The notes under the pieces were generated by a model. That model saw only the letters and a program-made list of their open reading frames with translations, did no database searches and was not told where the DNA came from. Positions 1-13,596 of a DNA stretch of 64,000 bases are shown here, piece after piece (the first letter of the stretch is position 1; each line of letters starts with the position of its first letter). The stretch is taken from NCBI RefSeq assembly GCF_018991925.1, contig NW_024722158.1, positions 3,722,058 through 3,786,057 on the forward strand, read 5' to 3'. The position numbers and the translations under genes were made by a program. The DNA comes from Homarus americanus (lineage: Eukaryota; Arthropoda; Malacostraca; Decapoda; Nephropidae).

Positions 1-754
1 AAAGGTTTGTTGAATACTAAATTAATGTTTGGAATTTAATGAAGATAATTACAGATAATATTTTTCAGTCAAATTTCAATTTTATTCAATTTACCAACAA
101 ACACGGCAAGTTTTCTCTGGGAACTTAAGTTTCTTCCTATACTGACACTACTAAACACTAAAAGTCATAATAAAGTACTGTACAGAAACTGCTGATTTGT
201 GGTGAAATGATAAAGTACAATTTTAAATTACTGCACCACAAGAAAATGTGTGGTGGTAGCAGTTTTCTGCCATTGAAAGGAAAACTAAACCTTAACAGCA
301 CATAGTACAAGGTGACAGTATAATCATGGGTATTAGCGATTCTCAAGACAGATTCAACTCTTCTCCTTTTTTGGGGGGAGGAACTCTTGAAACAATTTCC
401 TATTCCAACATGCTAACGATCCAACTCATTAAAGAGGTAAACAAACACCCATACCACTGGATCTCATCATAACTAATGAGGAGAGTATGGTGGCCAAGTT
501 GGAACATTCAGCTCTCATTGGCACTAGCCATCATGTGATGATGTCCTTCAGAATTAGCTGTTACCTAGTATACATGACAAGAGCTAGCCAAGGCTCATAT
601 ATCACAACAGCATGATGGAGGAAACAAGGAGCATGAAATGGCCTAACCTAACCTACCCTGAAAATCATAAAGTTCAGTAAGTTATTTGATAGCTAAATAA
701 AAACAGCACCCAAGACAACTAGGAGATCATTACATATAATTTACCATTTCACAC

Positions 755-935
755 TCATCAGCTTACTAGCAGTTTGGGCAGTTGGCCTGTTCTTTGTTTT
801 GAACTTTATTGTCCAGTGTTAGTGCAGTAGGTAACTACAGTACCCGGAGGATACCTGCCATGCTTGGTAGCGTCACACTGGATAACAGCGTTTTCACATC
901 TATCCTTGGCCAGGATTCCAACTGAAACACAGTCA
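755..935 (-). mobile_element. Degraded tRNA-derived SINE (family A), copy 1
   Basis: Shares CATCAGCTTACTAGC, the GTTGGYCTGT, CCAGTGTTAGT and TTGGTAGYG..GTCACACTGGATAAC segments with the copies at 6085, 23655 and 28575. The tRNA-like head is decayed. Oriented minus. Confidence 0.55.
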
Positions 936-1004
936 ATACAGATACATGTCCACACATAACCTCTATATTATACTTTAATTTACTCTCAATGTCACTGATC
1001 GACC

Positions 1005-1135
1005 TGTTAGCTGCTAGGGCGATTGGTCACACATTTGTTGTACACTGAAGTACTGACTCTAAAATGTGTCTGTACCTTCAACAGCATTAGTTAAATCTGA
1101 TCTTAAATGAGTTCACACATTAGTCTCCAGATAAT
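1005..1135 (-). mobile_element. CR1-like LINE 3'-end fragment
   Basis: Matches the 3' end of the better copy at 15047-15575 (GATCGRCCTGTTAGC, GGCGATTGGTCAC, CTGTACCTTCA, AAATGAGTTCACAC) with many changes. Non-functional. Confidence 0.5.
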
Positions 1136-3348
1136 CTTCTCTCCGTACAGTATACATTTTTTATATAAAAACATGATACACTGTATATGATCCAGGCTAC
1201 ATACTTTTATCATAACTTAAAATCACTCTTCATATCATATTTATTACATCCACACAACCAAACATATTTTGCATTTTTCTCTCCTCCTTTTTGATAACTC
1301 ATATACTTCCTGTGTCTTTATGGAGGTTTATCAAAAAGCCCCATTAATGAACAATTTAACATTCTTAAGAATACAAAGGATGAAAATAATACAAAAATAT
1401 CCGGGATTAGAAACCATTAATATATTTATCCCTTTAGTATACTGTACATGAGAGTAATCAATGTCAAAGAAACCCTAAAAATAAACTTGTGATTCTCTTT
1501 CTCTTCACCAAGTTCATCTAATGACAATGTTCCATTCAGGAAATTATTTGATGAACACTTGCAGATGAGAAAATGGAGGGCTGAATCCATCCCACGACCT
1601 CCTCAATCACAAAATGTTGCCATATTGACTTTCTTGCAATAGGGATATGTCATGCACATTGTGCACACTCTAGACAGGTGTAAGGAAATAGTTTATCAGA
1701 CTCTGCAGTTGTCCAGCAAAAACAGGGAAGGTGACAGAATACCACCTTATAGTTTCATGACCCACTGAAAGAGCCATGTAGTGCAAATGATCCTCAGAAA
1801 TTCATAGGTTTAGGAACTGAACATTTCCATAAATACAAAAAAACACCAAATCCTGAAGTTAAGATCTTATGAGGCCTTTACAATAAGGACTAGAAGAATT
1901 AAAAAATCACATTAAACCTCATGGAGTTACCACCCTACAAAATTGTGGGAATGGCGTAAGAAATGCCGCCTTCACCTTTTCTTTCGTCAACAAAAGACGA
2001 CATCTTCAAACAGGAACTCAGAACATGTGGCTCAAAAATCATTAATATAATGCAACTTTTTTCAATAAAAACTCAAATGTGCCTTAATATGGATCATTAG
2101 CCATATATTTCAACCACTTTGTGCCAACTTATTTTTACCACCTACTGGAATCACAGGTTTATTTAAAGAACTTCGACAAACAAATCTCCGAGTTAGTGGA
2201 ATGGAAGAAATATGAAGTCTAACTTAATATCACAATTTTTTCTCCTGTCTGTATATATAAATATATATACATATATTTTTTTTACAAATAATGAATCAGA
2301 TAAGAGCAAAATATACTCAATCATACAAATTATGTAACTACACTTTGTAATGATATGTACTGTAAAGGGCTAAGTATAAGTACTGTACATAAACACCAGC
2401 ATTATGTACTTGAAAGGCTAAATCACTCTGCTTCTGGTCACTCCCAGATATATTTATGATGAAAGATTGTTTGTGTCGGGTAAATGTCACGCAGGACGAC
2501 GAGGTGAGGTGTGCGGCGGGTCAACGTTGCATTGTGAACAGTATGGATTCTGAATGAGTTGGGTACAGTAATTCCTCGCCAACTGTGGGTATTACATGCT
2601 AGAATTCTCCCGCTGTTGGTAAATGACGGGTCAATGGGAAATATCGGGTTTAGGAAAGTGATCCCTGAGCAATATACATACCTAAACTTCAATAATGTAC
2701 AGCTCAATGTTAAAATCAAGTACAGTACAGTGATGAATATTGCCAGGACAGTGTAAACCCATATGGCTTATAACACAAAATATAAAAAAAAAAAAAAAGC
2801 TAATTTATTTAAAGAAGGAAAGGATCTCGGCGTGGTAAGTGATAATAAATTGAGGAAAAAATATATACTGTACTGTACTCCGAAGTGAACAAGACAACCA
2901 ATTGACAGACCTGATCTTGTAAACATTCCAGCCGTGCTGGACTAAAATCCTTGTCGAAACTACGGATATTTAAAACTGGATACAGTACCACACTCGGCAA
3001 AACAGTGAACAAAATATAAACTTTGGATATATTAAATAAAAACCACAGCTGGCGAGGTATTACTGCATTGTGTGTTTATTTTAGGGAAGGATGTTGAACA
3101 AAACAAAATTCTGGTGTATTGAACTTTATCTCCCCAGGGAGCATTGTTTCCGAGATGTGGATGTTCATTATGCTGTTTGGTTATGGCCTTTAGATGGAGG
3201 AGGTTACTAGATTGTTGTTTTTGTGGACAGTTGTGTTAGGAGGTGTAGGTGGGATCATTTTGTGTAGCAGTTCAATTCTTGTATTTTTGTAGTGAAGTTA
3301 ATGGGAAAGTGAGGGTTACATTACCAATATATACTGTAGTATTCTGTG

Positions 3349-3538
<190 letters not shown>

Positions 3539-3550
3539 ATAACCAAGTTA

Positions 3551-3900
3551 CAATGGGGTATGCTATAACGAATCTAATTGGTTCTAGAACCTTGTTCGTT
3601 ATAGCATTCGTTCGTTATAGGATTAATCCATTCCAGGCCCCCAAATACAACCACTTAACACTGAAAAATATAATCTAAATTGTAAAAATTGTAAAAAAGT
3701 GCATAAATATGCATCTAAACCCCTGAAATAAAGAATATCATTAATATTTGTAATAAAAAAACAATAAATTAGAAAAAAAAAAATTAAATAATGTTCATTG
3801 TAGGAGTTTCGTTCGTTATAGCATTCTCAATTTTATAGGTAAAACCGTTCGTTATAGGAATATTCGTAGTAGGATCCGTTCGTTATAGCATACCCCACTG
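3551..3900. mobile_element. 350-bp pogo/Tigger-like MITE with TA duplication
   Basis: Left end CAATGGGGTATGCTATAACG and right end CGTTATAGCATACCCCACTG are near-perfect inverted repeats, starting CARTG and flanked by TA at 3549-3550 and 3901-3902. The motif CGTTCGTTATAG recurs inside both ends. There is no transposase, so it is a non-autonomous copy. CAGT ends with a TA target duplication are typical of pogo/Tigger elements. Confidence 0.8.
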
Positions 3901-6084
3901 TACTTATCAATTTCTGTAGCGGGGAAAACTTTTTTCCAATACAAACGTTCATGTCCATACCATATAAAATTATACTCTATTTGGTCTGAGACTAATTAAT
4001 TATTGAGCATGAGTACAGATGTCACTAATGAAGCAGAAAGAAATGCATAACTATATCCTGCATTTGAAAATAAATAACTAATTAAGATAAAATAATAGTA
4101 GCAATGAAGTACAATAGAATAATATTTACCTATTGAGTACCTTTAAGCAGTTGTTTTTGCTGGTCAAAATAAAAATACAATACTGTATAGTACATACAGC
4201 ACCTTGATTGTGCATCTTTAAACTTTGAACATTTCCAGGAACAAATACATCAACATATATCTCCTCTCATTACACAAAATCCCTAGTATCAATGAAACAT
4301 ATATGTAAATAATCATTACCTTTGGTATGACAAATTTAATTAAAACTTGGATTTCAGGCATCATATTACCTTCAGGTTATTACCAGTACAGTACAGTACA
4401 GTACAGTACTCTACATCACTGTGCCCATATACAAACCACCAAACCCCTCCATACCACATGTCTCAAAAAGCATATCTAAAAATGGCAGTAGCAGTAAATG
4501 TTAAATAGAACCATTAGTACGGTACAAGCTGTAAGGAATGGGTTAGTGTGCAAATATCGTACAACAAAACTCATCAAGAAAATGTCTTCCTAAGTGAATT
4601 AATTCTGTATCACTTGTGCTCATGAGTAGAGTACTGTGTGCATAACACAATTGCCAAAATGTTGAAAGTGCACTGAATTGCAATTTATAAAGTTTATACA
4701 AGAGATCTACATACGACAACAAATTTAAAGAAAACATGAAAGGATGATCATAGAGATACTGTCCTCTTCAAATATAAAGAAGTGATTCTGAAATCACATT
4801 TTATAACGAGCATGCATCAGACAAATCTTGTACTAATGTAATAAGTTTATGGACTTAACTATAGGATCTTTCCCAGTATAACTGCAGCTCTTATAATTAG
4901 AGAATACCTCCAATAATCCAAATGCCCAAAGGATGTGGGCTGTGAGTCTATGCCACCCCACCATAGTACATGTGTTCTATAACCCAAGCTGGCTATAAAA
5001 CAAGGCTCAGAATATACAAAGCTTCAGTTCCCAGATCGTCAACCTCCCTAGGTACGAGGGAGGGATCTGAGTCACCCGATCAATCTAGGCTAATTATATA
5101 TAGAATGTCAGAATCAATCTTTCATTCATAACCAGTGTACTGTATGCTCAAGCCAGCTAGTACTGTACAATCAGGAAGGAGGTACTGTCATTACTTCAAG
5201 CAATAGTGACCTGTACCCTTTACCTCAGGAACCAGGGCAAAGAGCACCACAAGTTCCCAGGTGCCACATTGTCCAATCATGCAGAGATCATCCAGCTATC
5301 CCAAGAAACCACTGCATATTCACACCTCTTGGCCTTCAGACAAAAAGTTCATCAGAGCTTCCATACCCTCTATTCATAAGGGATGTAGTTAAACTGAGAG
5401 AGATCCTGTCATACAAGACATAACTCTGTCTCTCCTCTCAGTAATGGTAGAGGTGTTGTAGGTACATTTAGCCTTAATTTTTTTTTTTTTTTAAAGACAC
5501 CTGTAATGATGATCCACATTAACTTTACTTTACCAGACTCAACACCAAACCCAGCCTAATTTAACCTAATTACCTAACCTAACTACATGATACATTAATA
5601 CACCTAAATCTTTTACTTTCAGCATTAAACTTGGTTCTTACTCAACTATAATCAATATACCGTAACTCCGCCATCATCCTTAACATAATGGGATGTAACA
5701 ACAGCACATTATTATTGTGTAAGTGAGATCAATAAACATAGTTCATGTCGATGGCTTGAAGAATTTAGACTCAAAACATCACTTTTCCAAGACATTCACT
5801 ACTCTTGTAAAAGTATCTCGTGCATGTTTCATTACACTACATACTATGTACGTACTGTACTGTATAAAAAGATTAAAATTAAAATGTAACATTTCTACAT
5901 TATAAAAATCCAATAACCCTTTAATGACCAGCAGTCACAACTGTTTGACATCTATACATTTTACAGATGGTAGAGAGGATCTTCCATGATGATGAATACA
6001 TTGCTCAAATTTTATTTCTTTTAATAAATACACAGAAATAACAACAGTCTTTTGAGAAGCTGTTATTAGCATTATTAACATTGA

Positions 6085-6278
6085 TAAGCTTACTAGCCAT
6101 TTGGGCGGTTGGTCTATCCAGTGTTAGTAAAGGAGGAAACCAGAGGCTGGGAAACCTGTGATATTTGGTAGTGAGGGTCACACTGGATGACACCCTTCTC
6201 ACGTGTGTCCGGGCCAAGCAGGATTCAAACCCTTGATATATTAGTGAGAGATACATGCGTTACCGCTGAACCACCAAC
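6085..6278 (-). mobile_element. tRNA-derived SINE (family A), best-preserved copy
   Basis: On the minus strand a Pol III A-box-like TGGTTCAGCGGTAA is followed about 30 bp later by a B box GGGTTTGAATCC, then a body shared with three other copies in the window (GTGTGACCCTCACTACCAAA, AACACTGGATAGACCAACC, CTAGTAAGC). Confidence 0.65.
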
Positions 6279-7497
6279 ATTACATGAATACACATAAGTT
6301 AGTAAAACATCAGGGGGTATAATACCATTCATTAAAGCCACCAAACAATATCACGTGAGGGATCATAACTACTTTCACTAATTTAATGGAAACACAAAAT
6401 TATAAATAATGCACAATAAATACTGTGTTATGAGTGATGCAACATCTCAAAACAGTGGTGTTATTTACACATTAACCTCAGTACACTGGAATTAAAAAAA
6501 ATCTTTGCACATCCTAGTAAAATATGCAATACTCAAGGTATATTTTTTGTCAACTAAAAGATAACATAGTACTGTACATTATAATATCCTTATACACTTA
6601 ACTTTTAATGAAACTGTAAAGTAGAACTAATTATTTACATACTTATTAGACCTTAAACAGTGTAAACAATAATAAAATTTACAATCTGCTACAACAGATA
6701 ATTTCTAATCATTAATCTTTTGTAAATATTTGCCATACACACAAATGAGGATGAAAAAAGTTCCTGTACTTACATAAATACAGAATCAAAGTGGAGATTA
6801 TAAAAATGATAAGACAGTCAACAGGAACACCTTGGGTACTCCTCCAGGCACTAAGGGTTTTGGGTACAGTACCGCACTCTTATCTGTGTCTAATTCCTCA
6901 CAAGTTTCCATGTAACTAACAACAGAATACATGTAGGTATGTCAGAATCTAAGCACAATGTGGATTCCCTATTGGTTGCTAATATTTCAAGTTTAAGTTT
7001 AGTGATCTGGTTAAAAACTTTCTCACGTCACCATTTAGAAAATCATTTAACTCCTAAACCTCCTAGAACCTGAGCCCTGTTATGATGCCACTGAATCTTT
7101 ATCACAAATGTCTTCACTACATGTCTAAGAGAAATGTCTCTTCTATTAAAAACAATAATACATTCCCAAGTGAACGTGTCCACTGAAAATAACCTTTTAT
7201 ATAAATGTATACAGTACATGTACTTGTATAGGTTTGTTGTCCATCTGTAAGTTTTCCATATATGACTTTTCACTTCTACTACCATCATTACCAGCACTGT
7301 ATTAATAAGACATGCGAACTCTATAGGTATCAAGGCTCCATTGCAAAGAAACTAAAAAATGAATTGTAGCCACATATAAAATTGCACTACCAACTCTTCC
7401 CTCAGATTTGCCTCAATGTAACACAATAATATTAAGCACAAACAGCATATCAAGACCAGTACAGTACATTGCATGAGACATCAGCCCAGTACTACTT

Positions 7498-7705
7498 TTA
7501 TGTCCTTAATAGTAATACTGTACTGTACTTTACTAGCAAATAGCTACAGATACTACGTTATATCTGATACATATCTACATAGTCCTTACTAGTAATACTG
7601 TACTATACTTTACTAGCAAATAGCTACAGATACTAAGTTAAGTCTGGTACTCAAACAGTCTATAGTACTTGAAATACAGTACTGTACTAGCAAATAGCTA
7701 CATAT
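7498..7705. repeat. About 100-bp tandem repeat, 3 diverged copies
   Basis: The core TACTAGCAAATAGCTACAGA with flanking TAATACTGTACTGTAC recurs at about 7532, 7611 and 7686. AT-rich, non-coding. Confidence 0.75.
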
Positions 7706-8750
7706 ACCAAGTTAATATGTAGAACAGTTGTGACAGACAAAAAAAAGATTAAAACTATTTAAAACATATCTTCACCACATCCAACGTCAAGCCTTAACTT
7801 CAAGTACAGCATTTTTAAAAACCAGCCTTGAAAATGGCAGAAAAAATTAAGATACTATGACCATCAAAAATATTCATGACACTAGATAACTGACAAGCAC
7901 AAACAGTGGAGGCTAAATACTGTACAGCACAGCACTTGCTTTACATACTGTAAGTTTGTGTAGGTAAGCTTGTTATTTTCTATATCTGTCTCGCATCACT
8001 CTCCTCTGTTATTCCCCCCCCCCCTTTTTCTCAAAATTTTAATACCACTTGACTCGCCTAATACTCAGGCCTTGGATTTGATATCGACAGTCCTAAACAT
8101 TTTAAATCACTAAACAAAACCTGACAGCCAATTGGGTAAATGAACCAAAAACCAGCCAATCAAAAACTTGGTTACATATGGGTTGAGGAAGAAGGTCCAA
8201 AATGCCAGCACTCCGATACCTTTATAAATAGTATACCCTGTATATGACTGTTTTCACATGATTTTCTCTCAATATGTGACTAAAGCCTCCTATTCCCTCA
8301 ATTTTCTCTTTGTATTCATGCAAATCTCATTAGTGGCCCAGGGTAGCATAAGAGACAGAAACCCATCCAAGACCATAAACTTCTCACACCTGATATTAAA
8401 GAGCGAGGGAAGGAAGTAAAAATACTGTACTGTACGAGAAAAACACTGAATTTAAGTTCTTCCAGACAATAATCGTAGAGAAATTATTGAGATAAATATT
8501 CTTTAACAAAGTCATGGGAAGAATAAATTACAATAAGCAATACAGTTTTGTCACTGAATTTATAACTTAGCTACCTTAAAAAATACTCATGTACAGTGCT
8601 GTAATTGTCTAAGTACAGCTATATCTACTTAACTCTAAATTGTGTAACACTGGTGAAGTACCCAAGGTGCCTGTGATAATCATTAGCAGGTGCATAAAAA
8701 AATATAATTTCTACATAATCTTCTATAAATTACAAAAGCAATTAGAGTTC

Positions 8751-8756
8751 TTTATT
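8751..8756 (-). promoter_or_regulatory. Probable MOSMO polyadenylation signal
   Basis: AATAAA on the minus strand about 87 nt past the MOSMO stop. The hexamer is canonical, but AT-rich DNA makes it common by chance and no cleavage site can be seen. Confidence 0.4.
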
Positions 8757-8842
8757 ATACATATGAAGGTGTTAGATCCTAGCTACAATATACAAGAGCT
8801 TCAGTAAAAAGACAAGATTACAGTTAATTTTTTTTACACAAG

Positions 8843-8935
8843 TTAAAAATGAGGCAGGCAAACCTTTCCAGCAAACAGCTCCGACACTACTGTCATCCAC
8901 AGTGCCAGGACGAAGAATATGTACGAGTATCCGAC
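8843..8935 (-). CDS. MOSMO: MOSMO exon 5 (residues 140-169, stop)
   Basis: 93 nt after acceptor TTCCAG. Encodes TM4 (VGYSYIFFVLALWMTVVS) and the conserved tail LFAGKVCLP, then HF and TAA at 8845-8843. The cytoplasmic tail is almost absent, as in the family. Confidence 0.93.
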   Translation of the reverse strand, partial: VGYSYIFFVLALWMTVVSELFAGKVCLPHF

Positions 8936-11900
8936 CTGGAAAAACAAAATATGGTTAGTTACTAAATCATCTGTAACTTATATAGCACACAACAGATATC
9001 CAAATACCTGAACAGTCGCTCTAACACTTCACTCTCCAACCAAAACACACATGCACTCAAGAGCATTAGGAGAGAGAGAGCGGAAATTTTCGGTCACTCA
9101 TTCTAAAGACTCCACTCCATTGTCCAGCCCCCAAAAATTAAACTAATAAATGTGTTTGCAAGACATATGTGTAAAGAAGAAAGTGCTTTTTGCTTGACAG
9201 CAGATACTGGGTACCATAAAACTGTGTTCATTTCCTCAAGCGCCCTACCCTACAGGTTCATATCTCTGATTCTGTACTTTGGGCACAGTCTGTTGAAAAT
9301 CCTAAAAGTGTGATTCAGCCTCAACTGCTTCACTCTACTTGTTATATTTAGGAAGTCCAGTGACTGCAGGATTTTGTGACTAATGTGATCTCTTACATTA
9401 ATGTGAATAATAAACCTAACAATCTTGTTTTGAATACATTGTAGCTTGGCTTTTAGAATCTGTGTTAAGACAGAGTAACTATGATGAGCAAGAATAGCCC
9501 AAGTGAGATTGTATGAGCACTAAGCAAATGGTCTTATGGGTACCAGCCGGGAGACATTTTGTTTTGCATTTCTATAAAGAAATGTTATCTAAGTATTACT
9601 TTTATTTACTACATTATCTACAATTAATTCACCAGAAAAACTAGAGGTGTCTTCCAGAAAACTGAAAATGTCTTCAACACAGTTTTGCTGAAACAGCCAA
9701 TGAGATATCACAGGTAATGCTAAACTTGTAGATAATGAAATAAACCTATAAGTTGAACATGCCCTGCTAAGCAGCACCTTACAGTCATGTTCTTGCTATA
9801 CCATTGACATCACTAGTGAAATCTCCCAATTTTATAAATATTTGATACAACTGAGAGACATGGATAAAATGTACATTACTGCAGTGCAAGAACAAAGGAA
9901 GAAACAAAACAGTCATAGTGCTGGTGTACGTACAAGCCAATTTATGACATATCGTTAGATCAAGTCAGGTCTAGTTCTGTCTCCTTTATCCCCATTGTGC
10001 TGGATACCTCATTAAACCTACATTTTATGATGTACAGTATAGCCATTCACTACTGTGTAATTTAACCTTTCCCATTAATTTGAATACTGTCTACCAGTTA
10101 CTAAGCTTGACATACCTGGAAGCTATTTGGCAGCTGATATGGTTCACCACCAATCTCCTCTACGTAAAAGCCCATTGGAAACACAACTGCAGCCAGGCAG
10201 AACAGCACCACTGAGAATACATTGCTTCATAAATACCAAATACAAAACATTAAAGAAATTATTTTATACCACAGAAAACATGAAACTGTTGATCTAATCT
10301 AATTTTAAAAAATTTGGACAAACTTGTGCTTCAATATACAATAAATGGAGAAAAAAGTACGGTGTAGTACAGTATATCAATAAGTAAAAGAAGTGTATTT
10401 GTGCAGCTTATGTAAAGTACAGTACAGTACAGTACTAGAAAATTAGGACAAATACTAATGGCGGGGTACAAAGAGTGAGGGGGGGGGGGAGGTTCATTCC
10501 CATCTATCACTAACATTGCCACTGTGGCTTATGACATCCACACAATGAACAAACAAGTACTGTAATTACCTTTACAATACAGTACCAGAAGAAAAAATAA
10601 TAATACAGATATGTGCACAAAACCCATGATGGCAATAATGACACAAGATATTGTGGATAACACAAAAGTTTTTGAGCATTAACTCGTCCCCAAAAATAAT
10701 TAATTAACAAAAGTAGGGTAGTACTTACTAGCTGTAAAGCCAACCCAGCGGGCGTATGTCATGACGTGCACACTGAGGCGACAATGTGAGAGTGCTAGGA
10801 GTACAATGGTGGCTGTGACACACACACAGCCCAGTAATACACAACCAAGTGTCACCAGCCATGCTCCTCCCAAAGACGGAGCATAGCATACCTGCCGTGA
10901 AGAGACGATTCAGAAATTATCAAACCCCAGTTATTCTAGTTAGCAATATATGAGTATACAGTATTGTTTCATATTAAAGCAATAAACAGTACACCTGCTC
11001 TGAAATGGAGGGCAGCCAGAAAACAGGTTTTTACACTGTAGTATCTTGCAGCTTCTCTCATCAGGTTCTTAACTCTAATGTCACTTCTTACAACCTCTCC
11101 CCATGTCATTGTTGACCTGGTCCTAGCTCTTCTCCCCTCCACATTTATACTCTACAGTACAGTATCTAAAAATTGCAGCTGATCCTAATACTTTACTGCT
11201 AATTTTATATTTCAAACACATCTTTATCTTTCCAAAAAGAACTTTGTTTTAATGATCTATCCTCAGGTCATGTAAAATAAGATAACTATATTAACACAGG
11301 AAAATACATGAATGTCAACCTATCTGGACCCATAATGGTGGTGGTGACTCTGGTGAGGGAAATCCAACCTACCTACCATTTTTTTTTTCATCTCATTACT
11401 GGAATTTTTCTTTTAAGCCTATAACCTTCAAAAATATCCATTTGATACATATTTGGTGCACTACTTTACCTGAGACCTGTTGTAGAGGGTCTCACATGTC
11501 CACAGTAGCCCAAGGCGGGTGTCACCTGCAATAATAATCACATCACTAAAACATTCTGACCATTACCTATAATCTTCAAAACATACATTATTTCTATGTA
11601 CTTTATTTATCTTCCATGATTCACAAAACATGTCATTATTTATTTTTTATTGATGTTACGGTTCCCACATGAAAAAGTTTGTAAACACAAGAAAGGTCCC
11701 TATTTTTCTAATTTATATACTGTATTGTATATGCCCTTAAAAATTAGGGGTTGCAGCAGAATCCAAATTCTATTTCATATCTCAATTTAGGTTTGCTTTA
11801 GTTAGCTCCACAGGCTCTGTACTGTATTGTTGATGTGACTGTGACCATTTCTTAGGAGAATAAAAAAAAAATTTCAGTAGCCCACTTTGTTTTTCCCTTA

Positions 11901-13513
11901 ATTCTCCACCAGATTTACATTTTAAATAGTAAGCCATAACAAGTACTGCACAGTGGTAAACCTTTAGTTTCGTACAACCATAGAATCTGGGATTTGTAAC
12001 ACATGCAATAGATACATCTCATCATTTTGATTAACTTTCATTCTCTACACTTGCATCGCAAGTGAATAATAATGAACCTAATATAACCTGACCTAACCAA
12101 CCAAAGAAACCTACCTAACCTTACCTAACTTCCTAGACGGGGGGCTAACCCTCTGCCATATTAAAGAGAAAGTACTTACTTTAATATCTGGTACCAATAA
12201 AAGCAACTTTGTTGAAGCGTCATGGTGTAATTTTATGTTTTCTGTGGACGTGAGTATGCTCGGATAGTGGGTTGGTTGTAAACAGTGTGAGCAGGTAACA
12301 GGTGTTCCCGTATGATAGTAACAAGAGAATAAAACACATCCAATATCTCCGTTATTTGACATTTACAAGGTAAATGTTTTGAAGAAAAGAGTCATAGAAT
12401 TATTAAATCTATAGATTGTAAATGTCAAAATCCCCGAATGAGATGGTTGTACGTAACTAATATAATATCGAAACCTCAGTCAAAAAATGGCAAAGAAATA
12501 AGATGATGATGATCTCCTGAAGCTTAGGTTTCATTGGGGTGATAACTGTTTGTGCTAGTTACGGTCCATTTCTCCTACTTCAGTATTAATACCTCATAAA
12601 TTAGACTGGGCTTTCAAAACTAGGGAAAATCTGTGGTTAAAACAAGTAAACTATAGTACAGTATTTTACATTATATCCATTTTTAGGGTAAAAGTGAATC
12701 TTTTTACTGGTCTCGGCAAATTGCAGCAGTGACAAAATGTAGTCTAACCTAACCTAGCTTGGCCAAACCCAACTTAACCAACCCTAACCCAACCCAATCT
12801 AGCCTGACCAAGCCTAACCTAGCCTAAAAACTTAATCTAACCTTTAGAATACAGTACCATGTTATACATTTTTTAATTACAAATTTCTCCTCATATTCAT
12901 ATGACATTAATCTTTATGGGGTATTAATACTAAAGGTGGAGAAATAGGCCATGACTCAAAAACAAACAAACCATTTCCACAAGAAACAGTTTGCTAGTGC
13001 AAGAGCATAAAATTCCTCTACAAAAATAATGTCTCATTGCTCGGTCAAGGACTTTGAGTTTTCATTATACTATATTTGCCAAATTGTCTTATTCAGTTCA
13101 ACATCTTGGTGAACTTAATGGTTTTCAATACCAGACTTGACAAGCACTGGAGCAGGTTCAGATACATTCAGGAGCCAGTGCATACCCAGTACTTGCCAAA
13201 AGTGCATAACAGAGACGTGACAGACCGCCCAAGCGGCTAAAAAAGCCGATCAGTGGTGAAGAGGGTAAAAGTAAAAGTTCAGATATGATGGGAATAATTA
13301 TCTGACTTTACTTCATCGTCTTCACCACTGGTCGGCGTGTTAACCGCTTGGGCAGGAGGTCACATCTCTGTTATGCACCGTGGGCAAGTACTGTACTGGC
13401 TCCAGAATGTATCTGTACCGATGCCAGTGTTGGTCAAATTTGGTCTTGATGTACCCGGTACCAAATACCCTAACATAAAAAAAAGAGCAGAAATGCGGAT
13501 GTATGACAGTATA

Positions 13514-13596
<83 letters not shown>

